The position numbers and the translations under genes are program-made. A model generated the notes under the pieces. That model was given only the letters and a program-made list of their open reading frames with translations, did not search any database and was not told the origin of the DNA. This document shows, piece by piece, positions 28,964 to 36,849 of a DNA stretch of 64,000 nt (its first letter is position 1; every line of letters begins with the position of its first letter). The stretch covers positions 123,501-187,500 of the forward strand of contig NZ_LAZX01000092.1 in NCBI RefSeq assembly GCF_000980895.1, read 5' to 3'. The stretch comes from Sphingomonas sp. Ag1 (GTDB lineage Bacteria > Pseudomonadota > Alphaproteobacteria > Sphingomonadales > Sphingomonadaceae).

Positions 28964-31846
28964 ATGGAGTCTTCCGCCTTGCGTCTGATGATCCGTCTCA
29001 CCGCGAGCGCCGCGGCGCTTGCGCTCGCCATGCCTGCTTTCGCGCAGAATGCCCCGGCCGCCCCCGCCGCCACGGCGCGTGCTGCCTCTCTCCCCAAGGC
29101 CGCGCCGGTCGCCGATCTCGTCAAGGCGATCGACATTCCCTACGAGCAGTTCACCCTGCCCAACGGGCTGCGCGTGGTGGTGCACACCGATCGCAAGGCG
29201 CCGGTCGTCGCGGTGTCCGTCTGGTATGACGTCGGCTCCAAGCATGAGCCGAAGGGGAAGACGGGCTTCGCGCATCTGTTCGAACATCTGATGTTTAACG
29301 GCAGCGAAAATGCGCCGGGCGACTTCTTCGAACCGTTGAAGCAGGTCGGCGCGACCGATCTCAACGGCACCACCTATTTCGATCGCACCAATTATTTCGA
29401 GACGGTGCCGACGGCGGCGCTTGAACAGGCGCTGTACCTCGAAAGCGATCGCATGGGCTGGCTGACCGGCGCCATCGCGCATGCGGTGCTCGATGAGCAG
29501 CGCGGCGTGGTGCAGAACGAGAAGCGCGAAGGCGACAACCAGCCCTACGGCCTGGTCTCCTACAAGCTGATCGAGGGCACCTTTCCGGCCGATCACCCTT
29601 ATGGCCACAGCACCATCGGCTCGATGGCCGATCTCGACCGCGCGTCGCTCGATGATGTGAAGAGCTGGTTCCGCGACCATTATGGCCCAAACAATGCGGT
29701 GCTGGTGCTCGCCGGTGACATCGACGTTCCCACCGCGCGCCGGCTCGCCACCAAATATTTCGGCCCGATCAAGACTGGTCCCAAGAGCGTCGCGCCCAAT
29801 GCGCCGGTGCCGGTACTGGCGCAGCCCAAGAGCGAGGTGATGAAGGACCGGGTCGCCGCACCGCTGATCGTCAAGAGCTGGCCCGTACCCGGCCTCAACG
29901 ATCCGGCGGCACCGGCGCTTGAGGTCGCGGCCTATGTGCTGGGCGGCCTCGCCAGCTCGCGCTTCGACAATGCGCTGGTGAAGGGCGACAAGACGGCCGT
30001 GCAGGTGAGCGCGAACTATTCCGATTTCGCGCAGGTCGGCACCTTCACCATCCAGGCAGTCGTGCGCCCCGGCGTCGATCCGGCGGTGGTGCAGAAGCGG
30101 CTCGACGCGCTGGTCGATGATTTCGTCCGCAACGGACCGACCGCCGATGAGGTGCAGCGCACGCTCACCACCATCGTCTCGCGCCGGATCGGCGGACTGG
30201 AATCGGTCGGCGGCTTCGGCGGCAAGGCGGTCGCGCTGGCCGAAGGCGCGCTCTATTCCAACGACCCGGGCTTCTACAAAAAGCAGCTCGCCGCGCTTGC
30301 CGCGCAGACGCCGGCAACGGTCAAGGCGGCGGCGCAGCAGTGGCTGGCGCGCCCCGGCTACACGCTGACGGTCGTACCCGGTGAGCGTGATGCCTATGAT
30401 GAGGCGCAGGTGCCGCCGGCCGCGCCGCAGACCGCCGCGCCGGAGGTGGCCGCCAAGGGTACGCGCGAACCGATGCCCAAGGTGGGTGAGGTCGGCGCGC
30501 TCGCCTTCCCGACGGTCCAGCGGGCCACGCTGCGCAACGGGATCGAGCTGGTCTATGCGCAGCGTACCGCAGTGCCGGTGACTCAGGTCGTTGCCAGCTT
30601 CGACGCCGGCACCGCCGCCGACGATGCGAACCGGCTGGGCACGCAGGCGATGACGCTGGCGATGATCGACGAGGGCACGCCGCGGCTGAACTCGATCCAG
30701 CTTGCAGAGGCGAAGGAGCGGCTGGGGCTCGACATCTTCACCGGTTCGTCGCCCGATCGCACCACCATCAGCTTCCGTGCGCCGAGCGCCAACCTCGCGC
30801 CGGCGGTGGACATCTGGTCCGATCTGCTGCGCGCGCCGACCTTCCCGGAAAGCGAGCTGCCGCGCGTGCGCGGGCAGGTGCTGGCGCAGATCGCGCAGGA
30901 GCTGACCGATCCCGCCGGCATTGCCCAGCGCATCGTGCCGCCGATCGCTTATGGCGCGGGCAGCCCCTATGCCAAGAACGTGGGCACGGGTGACGCCGCG
31001 GCAGTGCAGGCGCTGACGCGCAACGATCTGATCGCCTTCCAGCGCGCCTGGCTGCGGCCCGAAAAGGCCAAGATCTTCGTCGTCAGCGACCGGCCGATGG
31101 CGGAGGTGCAGCAGGTGCTGAACGCCCGGCTTGGCGACTGGCAGGGCGCCGGCCCGGCGGGGACCAAGGTGTTCCGCGAGGATCGCAGCCTGCCGGCACC
31201 GCGCATCATCCTGGTCGACCGGCCGGATTCGCCGCAGTCGCGCATTACCGGCGCGCTGCGCACCAACCTGCGCGGCACGCAGGATCTGCTGCCCGTCATC
31301 ACCGCCAATGACGCATTGGGCGGGGACTTCCTGGGCCGCATCAACATGGACCTGCGCGAGACGAAGCATTGGTCCTACGGCGCCTATGGCGCGTTCCAGC
31401 GCAACGCCTTTGCCGCGCCCTATCTGGTCAATGCGCCGGTGCAGGCGGACAAGACCGGCCCGGCGATCGCCTCGCTGCGGCAGGAGATCGGCGCCTTCGT
31501 CGGTGACAAGCCGCTGACCCAAGCGGAGTTCGATCGCAGCATCACCGGCGCGATTCGATCGCTGGCCGGCAATTTCGAGACCGCCGGCGATGTCCTGAGC
31601 GCGATGCAGGCCAATGACCTCTACCAGCGGCCCGACAATTATTACACGACCCTGCCGCAGGCCTATCGCGCGATGACCCGCGACGAACTGGCCGGCGCAA
31701 TCCGTAGCGTCATCGATCCCGAGCGCTTCGTCTGGGTCGTGGTGGGTGATGCCAAGGTGGTCCGGCCGCAACTTGACAGCATCGGACTGCCGGTTGAGGT
31801 GATGAGTGCTGCGTCCGTGGCGGGCGCCCCACAGGAGAGAAAATGA
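28964..31846 (+). CDS. M16-family zinc metallopeptidase, two-domain secreted form
   Basis: The 960-residue periplasmic or membrane-attached protease resembles pitrilysin/PqqL-type M16 enzymes. It has a signal peptide (about 1-28, ending PAFAQ). The inverted zinc motif H-x-x-E-H is at 104-108 (HLFEH), with the downstream glutamate in QRGVVQNEKREGDNQ. The first M16 unit covers about 58-500. The second, starting about 535 (FPTVQRATLRNGIELVYAQR), lacks the zinc motif and is the usual inactive half. I start at ATG 28964 (MESSALRLM) because the signal peptide begins there. Its stop overlaps the following small gene by 4 bases. Confidence 0.93.
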   Translation: MESSALRLMIRLTASAAALALAMPAFAQNAPAAPAATARAASLPKAAPVADLVKAIDIPYEQFTLPNGLRVVVHTDRKAPVVAVSVWYDVGSKHEPKGKTGFAHLFEHLMFNGSENAPGDFFEPLKQVGATDLNGTTYFDRTNYFETVPTAALEQALYLESDRMGWLTGAIAHAVLDEQRGVVQNEKREGDNQPYGLVSYKLIEGTFPADHPYGHSTIGSMADLDRASLDDVKSWFRDHYGPNNAVLVLAGDIDVPTARRLATKYFGPIKTGPKSVAPNAPVPVLAQPKSEVMKDRVAAPLIVKSWPVPGLNDPAAPALEVAAYVLGGLASSRFDNALVKGDKTAVQVSANYSDFAQVGTFTIQAVVRPGVDPAVVQKRLDALVDDFVRNGPTADEVQRTLTTIVSRRIGGLESVGGFGGKAVALAEGALYSNDPGFYKKQLAALAAQTPATVKAAAQQWLARPGYTLTVVPGERDAYDEAQVPPAAPQTAAPEVAAKGTREPMPKVGEVGALAFPTVQRATLRNGIELVYAQRTAVPVTQVVASFDAGTAADDANRLGTQAMTLAMIDEGTPRLNSIQLAEAKERLGLDIFTGSSPDRTTISFRAPSANLAPAVDIWSDLLRAPTFPESELPRVRGQVLAQIAQELTDPAGIAQRIVPPIAYGAGSPYAKNVGTGDAAAVQALTRNDLIAFQRAWLRPEKAKIFVVSDRPMAEVQQVLNARLGDWQGAGPAGTKVFREDRSLPAPRIILVDRPDSPQSRITGALRTNLRGTQDLLPVITANDALGGDFLGRINMDLRETKHWSYGAYGAFQRNAFAAPYLVNAPVQADKTGPAIASLRQEIGAFVGDKPLTQAEFDRSITGAIRSLAGNFETAGDVLSAMQANDLYQRPDNYYTTLPQAYRAMTRDELAGAIRSVIDPERFVWVVVGDAKVVRPQLDSIGLPVEVMSAASVAGAPQERK

Positions 31847-32145
31847 TGGCTGGAGTCGATGGCACCTACGACGTCGTGGTGAAGTCCCCGCTGGGCGACC
31901 AGAAGTCGACGCTGACCGTAAAGAGCGACGGCAACACCTTCACCGGCACCAATTCGGGCGCAATGGGCGCTGCCGATGTTTCGGGTGAGGTGAACGGCAA
32001 CACGCTGACCTGGAAGCAGCAGATGACCGTGCCGATGCCGATGACGCTCGACATGAACGTGACGATCGATGGCGACACCGTTTCCGGCACCGTCGGCGCC
32101 GGCGCGTTCGGCAGCTTCCCGCTGACCGGCACTCGCACCGCCTGA
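31843..32145 (+). CDS. Small beta-rich conserved hypothetical protein
   Basis: This 100-residue soluble protein has no signal peptide and no cysteine. The sequence alternates short hydrophobic and polar stretches (GTYDVVVKSPLGDQKSTLTV, VSGEVNGNTLTWKQQM, MNVTIDGDTVSGTVGAG). This suggests a small beta-barrel or sandwich resembling lipocalin-like or streptavidin-like repeats. The ATG overlaps the M16 protease stop (ATGA), so it is translationally coupled to it; a second ATG follows at 31846. The function is not known to me. Confidence 0.75.
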   Translation: MMAGVDGTYDVVVKSPLGDQKSTLTVKSDGNTFTGTNSGAMGAADVSGEVNGNTLTWKQQMTVPMPMTLDMNVTIDGDTVSGTVGAGAFGSFPLTGTRTA

Positions 32146-32152
32146 ACCAGGC

Positions 32153-32184
32153 GCACCGCCCCGATCGATCGGTCGGGGTGGTGC
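32153..32184. terminator. Hairpin between convergent small-protein and reductase genes
   Basis: A 12-bp stem with one G-U pair (GCACCGCCCCGA at 32153-32164 with TCGGGGTGGTGC at 32173-32184) and an 8-nt loop lies 8 bases after the stop at 32145. There is no T-tract. Confidence 0.6.
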
Positions 32185-32202
32185 GATTGGCGCGCATGAG
32201 CG

Positions 32203-32823
32203 CTAGGCGCCGTCCTGACGCGAAAAGTCGCCCGTGCGCACCGCGCCGTCACGCTCATAGACGGCCATGATCACCCCGGTGCCGCTCACCCGGTGGTCCA
32301 CCAGCCGCAGCCCCGCTGGCGCCCCGCCGGTCAATGCACGCCGTCCGGTCCCCAGGATGATCGGCACGATGGTCAGGAACAGCCGGTCGATCAGCCCCGC
32401 CCCCAGCAGCGCGGGGTAAAGCTGGCCGCTGCCCTGGATCAGCAGATCGGGCCCGTCCGCTTCCCGCAAGCGCGCGACCGCCACGGCCGGATCGCCGACC
32501 AGCGCCTGTGATCCCTCCCAGCCGAGCGTCCCGGGCGTCGACGTCACGACATATTTGGTGATCCGGGCGAACCGCTCGCCGACCGGATTGTCCCGGTGGC
32601 GCGGCCAGTAATCGGCAAAGATGTCATAGGTGCGCCGGCCGAGCAGCAGGTCGTATTCGGCTCCCATGATATGCTCGCCGATGAAGGCGTCGGTGACGTC
32701 ATCGTCATAGCCCGCCATCCACCCGCCATGGGCAAAGCCGCCGCTCGGGTCCTCCTCGGGCCCGCCGGGTGCCTGGATCACCCCGTCGATCGAGAGGAAT
32801 AGGCCGCCGATGATCCTACGCAT
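32203..32823 (-). CDS. Dihydrofolate reductase family protein (RibD C-terminal-like)
   Basis: The 206-residue NADPH-dependent reductase fold has GLFLSIDGVIQ at the N-terminus, YDLLLGRRTYDIFADYWP, TKYVVTSTPGTLGWEGS, and the nucleotide-binding DLLIQGSGQLYPALLGAGLIDRL (seen in parts). It belongs to the YyaP/RibD_C group that is not a true folate enzyme; the substrate is unknown. It is the last gene of a six-gene minus-strand cluster and overlaps the upstream VOC gene by 8 bases. Confidence 0.9.
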   Translation of the reverse strand: MRRIIGGLFLSIDGVIQAPGGPEEDPSGGFAHGGWMAGYDDDVTDAFIGEHIMGAEYDLLLGRRTYDIFADYWPRHRDNPVGERFARITKYVVTSTPGTLGWEGSQALVGDPAVAVARLREADGPDLLIQGSGQLYPALLGAGLIDRLFLTIVPIILGTGRRALTGGAPAGLRLVDHRVSGTGVIMAVYERDGAVRTGDFSRQDGA

Positions 32824-33316
32824 CGATCGCCGTACCCCGCCGTGCCCGTTCGATCGCTGCGATGTCGATCCGGCGCATCGTCATCATCGCCTCCATCGCG
32901 CGTTTCGCGGCGGCGCGGTCGGGATCAGCCATCGCCTCCATCAGCGCGCGGGGCGTGATCTGCCACGAAAAGCCCCAGCGATCCTTGCACCAGCCGCAAT
33001 CGCTTTCCTGCCCGCCGCTGCCGACGATCGCATCCCAATAGCGATCGGTCTCCTCCTGCGTCTCGGTCATCACCATAAAGCTCACCGCCTCATTGGGGGA
33101 GAAGGCCGGGCCGCCGTTGAGGCCGAGGAACCGGCGCCCGAGCAACGTGAACTCGACCGTCAGCTCGCCCCCCGCGGCCATCGAGGGATTGTCCGCCGGC
33201 GACGTCTGGATGCTGTCGACATGGCTATCGGGAAAGGTCGCGGCATAGAATTGCGCGGCGGCCCGGGCCTCTCCGGAATCGAACCAGAGGCAGGTGACCA
33301 TCTTGTCGTGGCTCAT
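32816..33316 (-). CDS. VOC-family protein, PhnB-like
   Basis: The 166-residue glyoxalase-fold protein is of the PhnB / 3-demethylubiquinone methyltransferase-named group. It shows CLWFDSGEARAAAQFYAATF at the start, then the typical GGPAFSPNEAVSFMV and CGWCKDRWGFSWQITPRAL, and a C-terminal helix with MEAMMTMRRIDIAAIERA. Despite the historical name, a methyltransferase role is not expected. It may act on or bind a small toxic metabolite. It overlaps both neighbours (8 and 4 bases) and is thus tightly coupled in the cluster. Confidence 0.88.
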   Translation of the reverse strand: MSHDKMVTCLWFDSGEARAAAQFYAATFPDSHVDSIQTSPADNPSMAAGGELTVEFTLLGRRFLGLNGGPAFSPNEAVSFMVMTETQEETDRYWDAIVGSGGQESDCGWCKDRWGFSWQITPRALMEAMADPDRAAAKRAMEAMMTMRRIDIAAIERARRGTAIDA

Positions 33317-34098
33317 GATGCGTCTCCGGGCGCTGCGATGCCGAACGATGCGCCCTGCGGATCGCTGGCGACGATCACCCGGTCACCGCCGGGTACCTCC
33401 ATCGGCCCGGCGTGGACGGTGCCACCCCCCGCCGCCACGGCAGCGGCGGCCTTCTCGGTGTCGGGCGCGCGAAAGTAGAACAGCCAGCCCGGCGTCGGCT
33501 GATGCTGGTTGACCTGCATCGTCGCGCCGAACGTCTCGTCGCCCACGGCGGTAAAGACATAATCGCCCATGCCCTCGGGCATCGGCATCTTCCCCGGGAA
33601 GGTCCAGCCGAAGATGTCGGCATAGAATGCGTTGGCCGCCGCCTGGTCGGTGGTGACCAGTTCGTGCCAGTTGCACTTGCCCATGCCGGTGCGCTCCCAC
33701 GCCGTGCTGGGCGCGTCGACCGCGCCGCGCATGACGTAGAAGGCGTTGCCCTGCGGGTCGGCGACCATCGCCAGCCGGCCGACACCCGGCATGTCGAACG
33801 CGGGCAGGTGGATACTGCCGCCCGCCGCGGTGATCCGCGCCACCGTCGCATCGACATCATCGACCCCGATGTAGAACAGCCATGTCGGCCGCGCGCCGCC
33901 CGCCACCATCGCCGGATCGAGCGACATCATCCCGCCGACATTGCTGCCGTCCGCCGTCACGAGCATCCGGTAATCCGGTCCCTCCGACGGCTTCGGCCCG
34001 ATCGTCCACCCGATCGCCTGCCGATAGAACTCGCCCGAAGCGTCAGGATCGGTGGTCAGCAATTCGTACCAGATCGGCTTTCCATGCCCGTTGCGCAT
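33313..34098 (-). CDS. VOC-family protein with two glyoxalase domains
   Basis: The 261-residue protein has two bleomycin-resistance/glyoxalase domains in tandem. Domain 1 (about 1-125) begins GKPIWYELLTTDPDASGEFY. Domain 2 (about 138-258) begins GKCNWHELVTTDQAAANAFY and ends DPQGASFGIAAPG. Each half contains a D-x-x-A-x-x-FY start and a DPQG-type end; the His in WHELVTTD of domain 2 and the Glu in WYELLTTD could serve as metal ligands. The substrate is not known. It is co-transcribed in the HxlR-linked cluster. Confidence 0.88.
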   Translation of the reverse strand: MRNGHGKPIWYELLTTDPDASGEFYRQAIGWTIGPKPSEGPDYRMLVTADGSNVGGMMSLDPAMVAGGARPTWLFYIGVDDVDATVARITAAGGSIHLPAFDMPGVGRLAMVADPQGNAFYVMRGAVDAPSTAWERTGMGKCNWHELVTTDQAAANAFYADIFGWTFPGKMPMPEGMGDYVFTAVGDETFGATMQVNQHQPTPGWLFYFRAPDTEKAAAAVAAGGGTVHAGPMEVPGGDRVIVASDPQGASFGIAAPGDAS

Positions 34099-34116
34099 CG
34101 CCTTCCTCCCGCTCGC

Positions 34117-34830
34117 TCAGCCATCGACGGCGGGTACGAAGCCGCCGAACATCATGCGCTTGCCGTCGAACGGCCGGTCGCCGCCGCCCGACAGCCGCTC
34201 ATCGTTCATCAGCGCTTCCCAGCCGCGATCGCGCACCGCCTTTGATGGCCATTCGATCCAGCCGAAGGCGACGGTTTCGCCATCCTGCACCCGCGCCGCG
34301 CGGCGGAAATCGGTGACCTTGCCGACCGGCACGTCGTCGCCGAACCCATCGACCACGCGAGTGGCGCCATGATCGAGGAAGGCGGCGGCGGATGTTTCGG
34401 CAAAGCGCCGATAGTCGTCACGCCGCGCCACCGCGACCGGCAGGACGACGCCATCGACATAGCCGCAATCGCCGCCCGGCCCGGCCTCGCTGATGACCTC
34501 GAACCCGCCAAAGATCATGCGCTGGCCGTCGAACGGCATCGGTCCCAGCTGCTCCATCCGCGGATCGCTCATCATCTGCTGCCCGGCGGCGTCGCGGCTC
34601 GCCTTGTCGGGATATTCGATCCAGCTGAACAGGACGGTCTCGCCGTCGCGCGCATCGACTGCGCCCCACAGGTCGTTGACCTCGCCACGCGGCACGTCAT
34701 CGCCCCATCCCTCGACGTTGCGCGTCGCGCCGAACTCGCGCAGCAGCACCCGCGCTGCCTCGGCATGGGCGATGTAGCGATCCTTGTTGGCGGTCGGCGC
34801 GACCACCACGAAGCCATCGACATAGGTCAT
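34117..34830 (-). CDS. Tandem DUF1428 protein
   Basis: The 237-residue protein is two copies of the roughly 115-residue DUF1428 (YbaA-like, dimeric alpha-beta barrel) domain fused head to tail. Copy 1 (1-116) and copy 2 (about 121-237) share YVDG, GWGDDVP/GFGDDVP, DGETV, and PFDG-R/K-M-FGGF. DUF1428 proteins are usually single-domain and dimerise, so the fusion is a built-in dimer. No biochemical role is established to my knowledge. I start at ATG 34830, which overlaps the GST stop (ATGA); the open frame continues upstream but is not conserved. Confidence 0.88.
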   Translation of the reverse strand: MTYVDGFVVVAPTANKDRYIAHAEAARVLLREFGATRNVEGWGDDVPRGEVNDLWGAVDARDGETVLFSWIEYPDKASRDAAGQQMMSDPRMEQLGPMPFDGQRMIFGGFEVISEAGPGGDCGYVDGVVLPVAVARRDDYRRFAETSAAAFLDHGATRVVDGFGDDVPVGKVTDFRRAARVQDGETVAFGWIEWPSKAVRDRGWEALMNDERLSGGGDRPFDGKRMMFGGFVPAVDG

Positions 34831-35525
34831 GCCGCCGCTCCTTCCCGCGCCGCGAGCCATTCGGCGATTTCCGGCGGCGGCGCGCCGGTGAAGCCGGCAA
34901 GCTGGTCGGCCAGCGCGCGCTGGAACGCCGGCCGGTCGGTCCCCCGCGCGACATAGGCGCGCAGATTGTCGTACCGATCGAGGTAGCCGTCATCCTCCAG
35001 GATGCGCACCACCGACACCATCAGCAGGTCGCCCGCGGTGAACACATCGTCCTCCAGCCAGGTGCGATTGCCCAGGCGGCGCGACAGTTCCTCCAGTCGC
35101 TCGTGGATTCGCGCCTCGACCGAGGGCAGCCGTGGGCGCGACCATGGCTGGTCCGCCTCGAACAGGGTGGCGATGGCATGATCCATGATCGGCGGCTCGA
35201 CGGTGTTGAGCGCGGCGAACATCCATTCGATCGCCCGTGCCCGCGCGCCCGGCTCCTGCGGCAGCAACGTGCCGTGGCGCTGGGCGATATGCAGCACGAT
35301 CGCGCCCGATTCGAACAGCACCAGATCGCCTTCCTCATAGGTCGGCACCTGCCCGAACGGCTGGCGCTGGCGATGCTCCGGATGCTTCTGGCTGCCCTGC
35401 GACAGATAGGTGACGTCATAGGGCTGTCCCACTTCCTCCAGCGCCCAGCGAACCCGCAGGTCGCGCACCTGCCCCTCGGCAAAGGGCGGCACCCAATCGA
35501 ACGCGGTAATCCTTGGCCGTTCCAT
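34827..35525 (-). CDS. Glutathione S-transferase family protein
   Basis: The 232-residue cytosolic protein has an N-terminal thioredoxin-like domain (about 1-80: ITAFDWVPPFAEGQVRDLRV, GQVPTYEEGDLVLFESGAIV with the cis-Pro-ES glutathione contact). A helical C-terminal domain includes RTWLEDDVFTAGDLLMVSVV. It probably conjugates or reduces electrophiles with glutathione. I start at ATG 35525 (MERPRIT), with AGGAG 7 bases upstream; the frame is open further up. It lies within the VOC/DUF1428 cluster, which fits an electrophile or aldehyde detoxification theme. Confidence 0.9.
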   Translation of the reverse strand: MERPRITAFDWVPPFAEGQVRDLRVRWALEEVGQPYDVTYLSQGSQKHPEHRQRQPFGQVPTYEEGDLVLFESGAIVLHIAQRHGTLLPQEPGARARAIEWMFAALNTVEPPIMDHAIATLFEADQPWSRPRLPSVEARIHERLEELSRRLGNRTWLEDDVFTAGDLLMVSVVRILEDDGYLDRYDNLRAYVARGTDRPAFQRALADQLAGFTGAPPPEIAEWLAAREGAAA

Positions 35526-35609
35526 CCTCTCGCTCCTCGTCCTTCTGTGTCGTGGCGTGTCCGGGCGGGCGCGGCGGTTCAGGGGCGCGCTCATTCTTCC
35601 CGGTGCTCG

Positions 35610-36044
35610 TCAGGCGGCCGTCGTGTCGGGCTGCGCCATCGCCTGTTGCGCGGCGGCCATGTCCATGAACATCGGCTCCCACACATGGCCGTCGGGGTCC
35701 TCGAACGCGCGCCCGTACATATAGCCCATGTCCTGCCGCTCGCGCGTCTCCCGCCCGCCGGCCGCCAAGGCAGCCTCGGTGATAGCGTCCACCTCTTCCC
35801 GGCTATCCTGCGAGATGGCGAGGAGCACGCACGAGGTCGTATGCGCGTCGATCAGCGTCTTGTCGGTGAAGGTCGCGTAGAAAGCACGATCGAGCAGCAT
35901 CACGTTGATCTCGTCGGACCACACCATCGCTGATGCCTGTTCGTTGGAGAACCTCGGGTTCCGGCGAAACCCCAGCGCTTCGTAGAAGGCGGTGGCGCGC
36001 GCCACATCGCTCACCGGCAGATTGACGAAGATCATTCTCGCCAT
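35610..36044 (-). CDS. VOC-family glyoxalase-like protein, first gene of cluster
   Basis: The 144-residue single-domain glyoxalase-fold protein has MIFVNLPVSDVARATAFYEA at the start, ASAMVWSDEINVMLLDRAF in the middle, and GYMYGRAFEDPDGHVWEPMF with the Glu metal-ligand position at the end. A GGGAGAGG ribosome-binding site precedes the ATG at 36044. It is the promoter-proximal gene of the minus-strand cluster (VOC, GST, DUF1428x2, VOC, VOC, reductase) and diverges from the HxlR regulator. Confidence 0.9.
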   Translation of the reverse strand: MARMIFVNLPVSDVARATAFYEALGFRRNPRFSNEQASAMVWSDEINVMLLDRAFYATFTDKTLIDAHTTSCVLLAISQDSREEVDAITEAALAAGGRETRERQDMGYMYGRAFEDPDGHVWEPMFMDMAAAQQAMAQPDTTAA

Positions 36045-36091
36045 CGCACCTCTCCCTTGCGACTCGTTGCTTGTGGTTTGTGCGCCTCGTA

Positions 36092-36106
36092 GTTATTAAA
36101 AGCAAC
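36092..36106. promoter_or_regulatory. Candidate HxlR operator
   Basis: GTTATTAAAAGCAAC is an imperfect inverted repeat (GTT-n9-AAC) one base before the HxlR start codon. A related half-site AAAAGTAAC follows inside the gene at 36118-36126. The 63-bp divergent region is AT-rich by local standards. The pattern resembles GTTAC-T/A-GTAAC operators of HxlR proteins. A role in switching both the regulator and the divergent cluster is inferred. Confidence 0.4.
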
Positions 36107-36107
36107 A

Positions 36108-36803
36108 ATGAAGTCAGAAAAAGTAACTGGGGTGTTTCTGGGCCGGCGCCGATGGTATGATGACGCCTGCGGCACGGCGCTGGCGATGGAACTGGTCGGC
36201 GAGCGCTGGTCGATGCTGATCGTGCGCGAATTGATGTTCGGCGCGCGCCGCTTCGGCGAGTTGAAGGCGTCGCTGCCCGGGATCAGCGCCAATGTCCTGA
36301 CCCAGCGGCTGGAGGGGCTGGAGGCCGCACGCATCCTGAAACGGCACCGGCTGCCGCCGCCCGCCAGCGTGCAGGTCTATGAACTCACCGCCTGGGGCTA
36401 TGAGGCGGAAGGCGCGATCAAGGCATTGGGCGCCTGGGCCGCGCGATCGCCCGATCATGATCCGATGCTGCCGTTATCCTCGGCATCGATGATGCTGTCG
36501 CTTCGCACCATGATCGATCCGGTTAAGGCCAAAGCGTGCCCGGATTGCACCGTCGCCTTCACCTTCGGGGCCGAATCATTCCTCGCCCGGCTGGTCGACG
36601 GCGACTTGCCGATCGTCCGCGGGGCCGGGGAGGCCGATGTGCATTTCACCACCAATGCGCGGATCATGGCCAACATCGTCTATGGCAAATGGCCGATCGA
36701 GGAGGCGGAGGCGGCCGGAGAATTGGTGTTCGCCGGCAACCGTGCGCTCGCCCGTCAGTTCATCGATCTCTTCCATCTGCCGGCAAAGGCAAAGGTTGAA
36801 TAA
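36108..36803 (+). CDS. HxlR-family transcriptional regulator with C-terminal SCP2-like extension
   Basis: In this 231-residue protein, residues 20-115 are an HxlR winged helix: CGTALAMELVGERWSMLIVR, ELMFGARRFGELKASLPGIS, NVLTQRLEGLEAARILKR. HxlR proteins are usually about 110-130 residues. Here a further region of about 110 residues follows, with a CPDC motif (KACPDCTVAF) and FTTNARIMANIVYGKWPIEE, which looks like an SCP2/sterol-carrier-like ligand domain. It is transcribed away from the VOC/DUF1428 cluster and is its obvious candidate regulator. HxlR proteins often respond to aldehydes or electrophiles via cysteines. Confidence 0.9.
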   Translation: MKSEKVTGVFLGRRRWYDDACGTALAMELVGERWSMLIVRELMFGARRFGELKASLPGISANVLTQRLEGLEAARILKRHRLPPPASVQVYELTAWGYEAEGAIKALGAWAARSPDHDPMLPLSSASMMLSLRTMIDPVKAKACPDCTVAFTFGAESFLARLVDGDLPIVRGAGEADVHFTTNARIMANIVYGKWPIEEAEAAGELVFAGNRALARQFIDLFHLPAKAKVE

Positions 36804-36849
36804 CCACCGGCGACGGGCCTAAGGCAGTCGTGTTAATTCCGAGGCGCGC

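Noticed and set aside
36804..36849. Cobalamin riboswitch upstream of cobS
   Set aside because: Only 46 bases separate cobS from the previous gene, too short for the element, and no B12-box-like sequence is seen.
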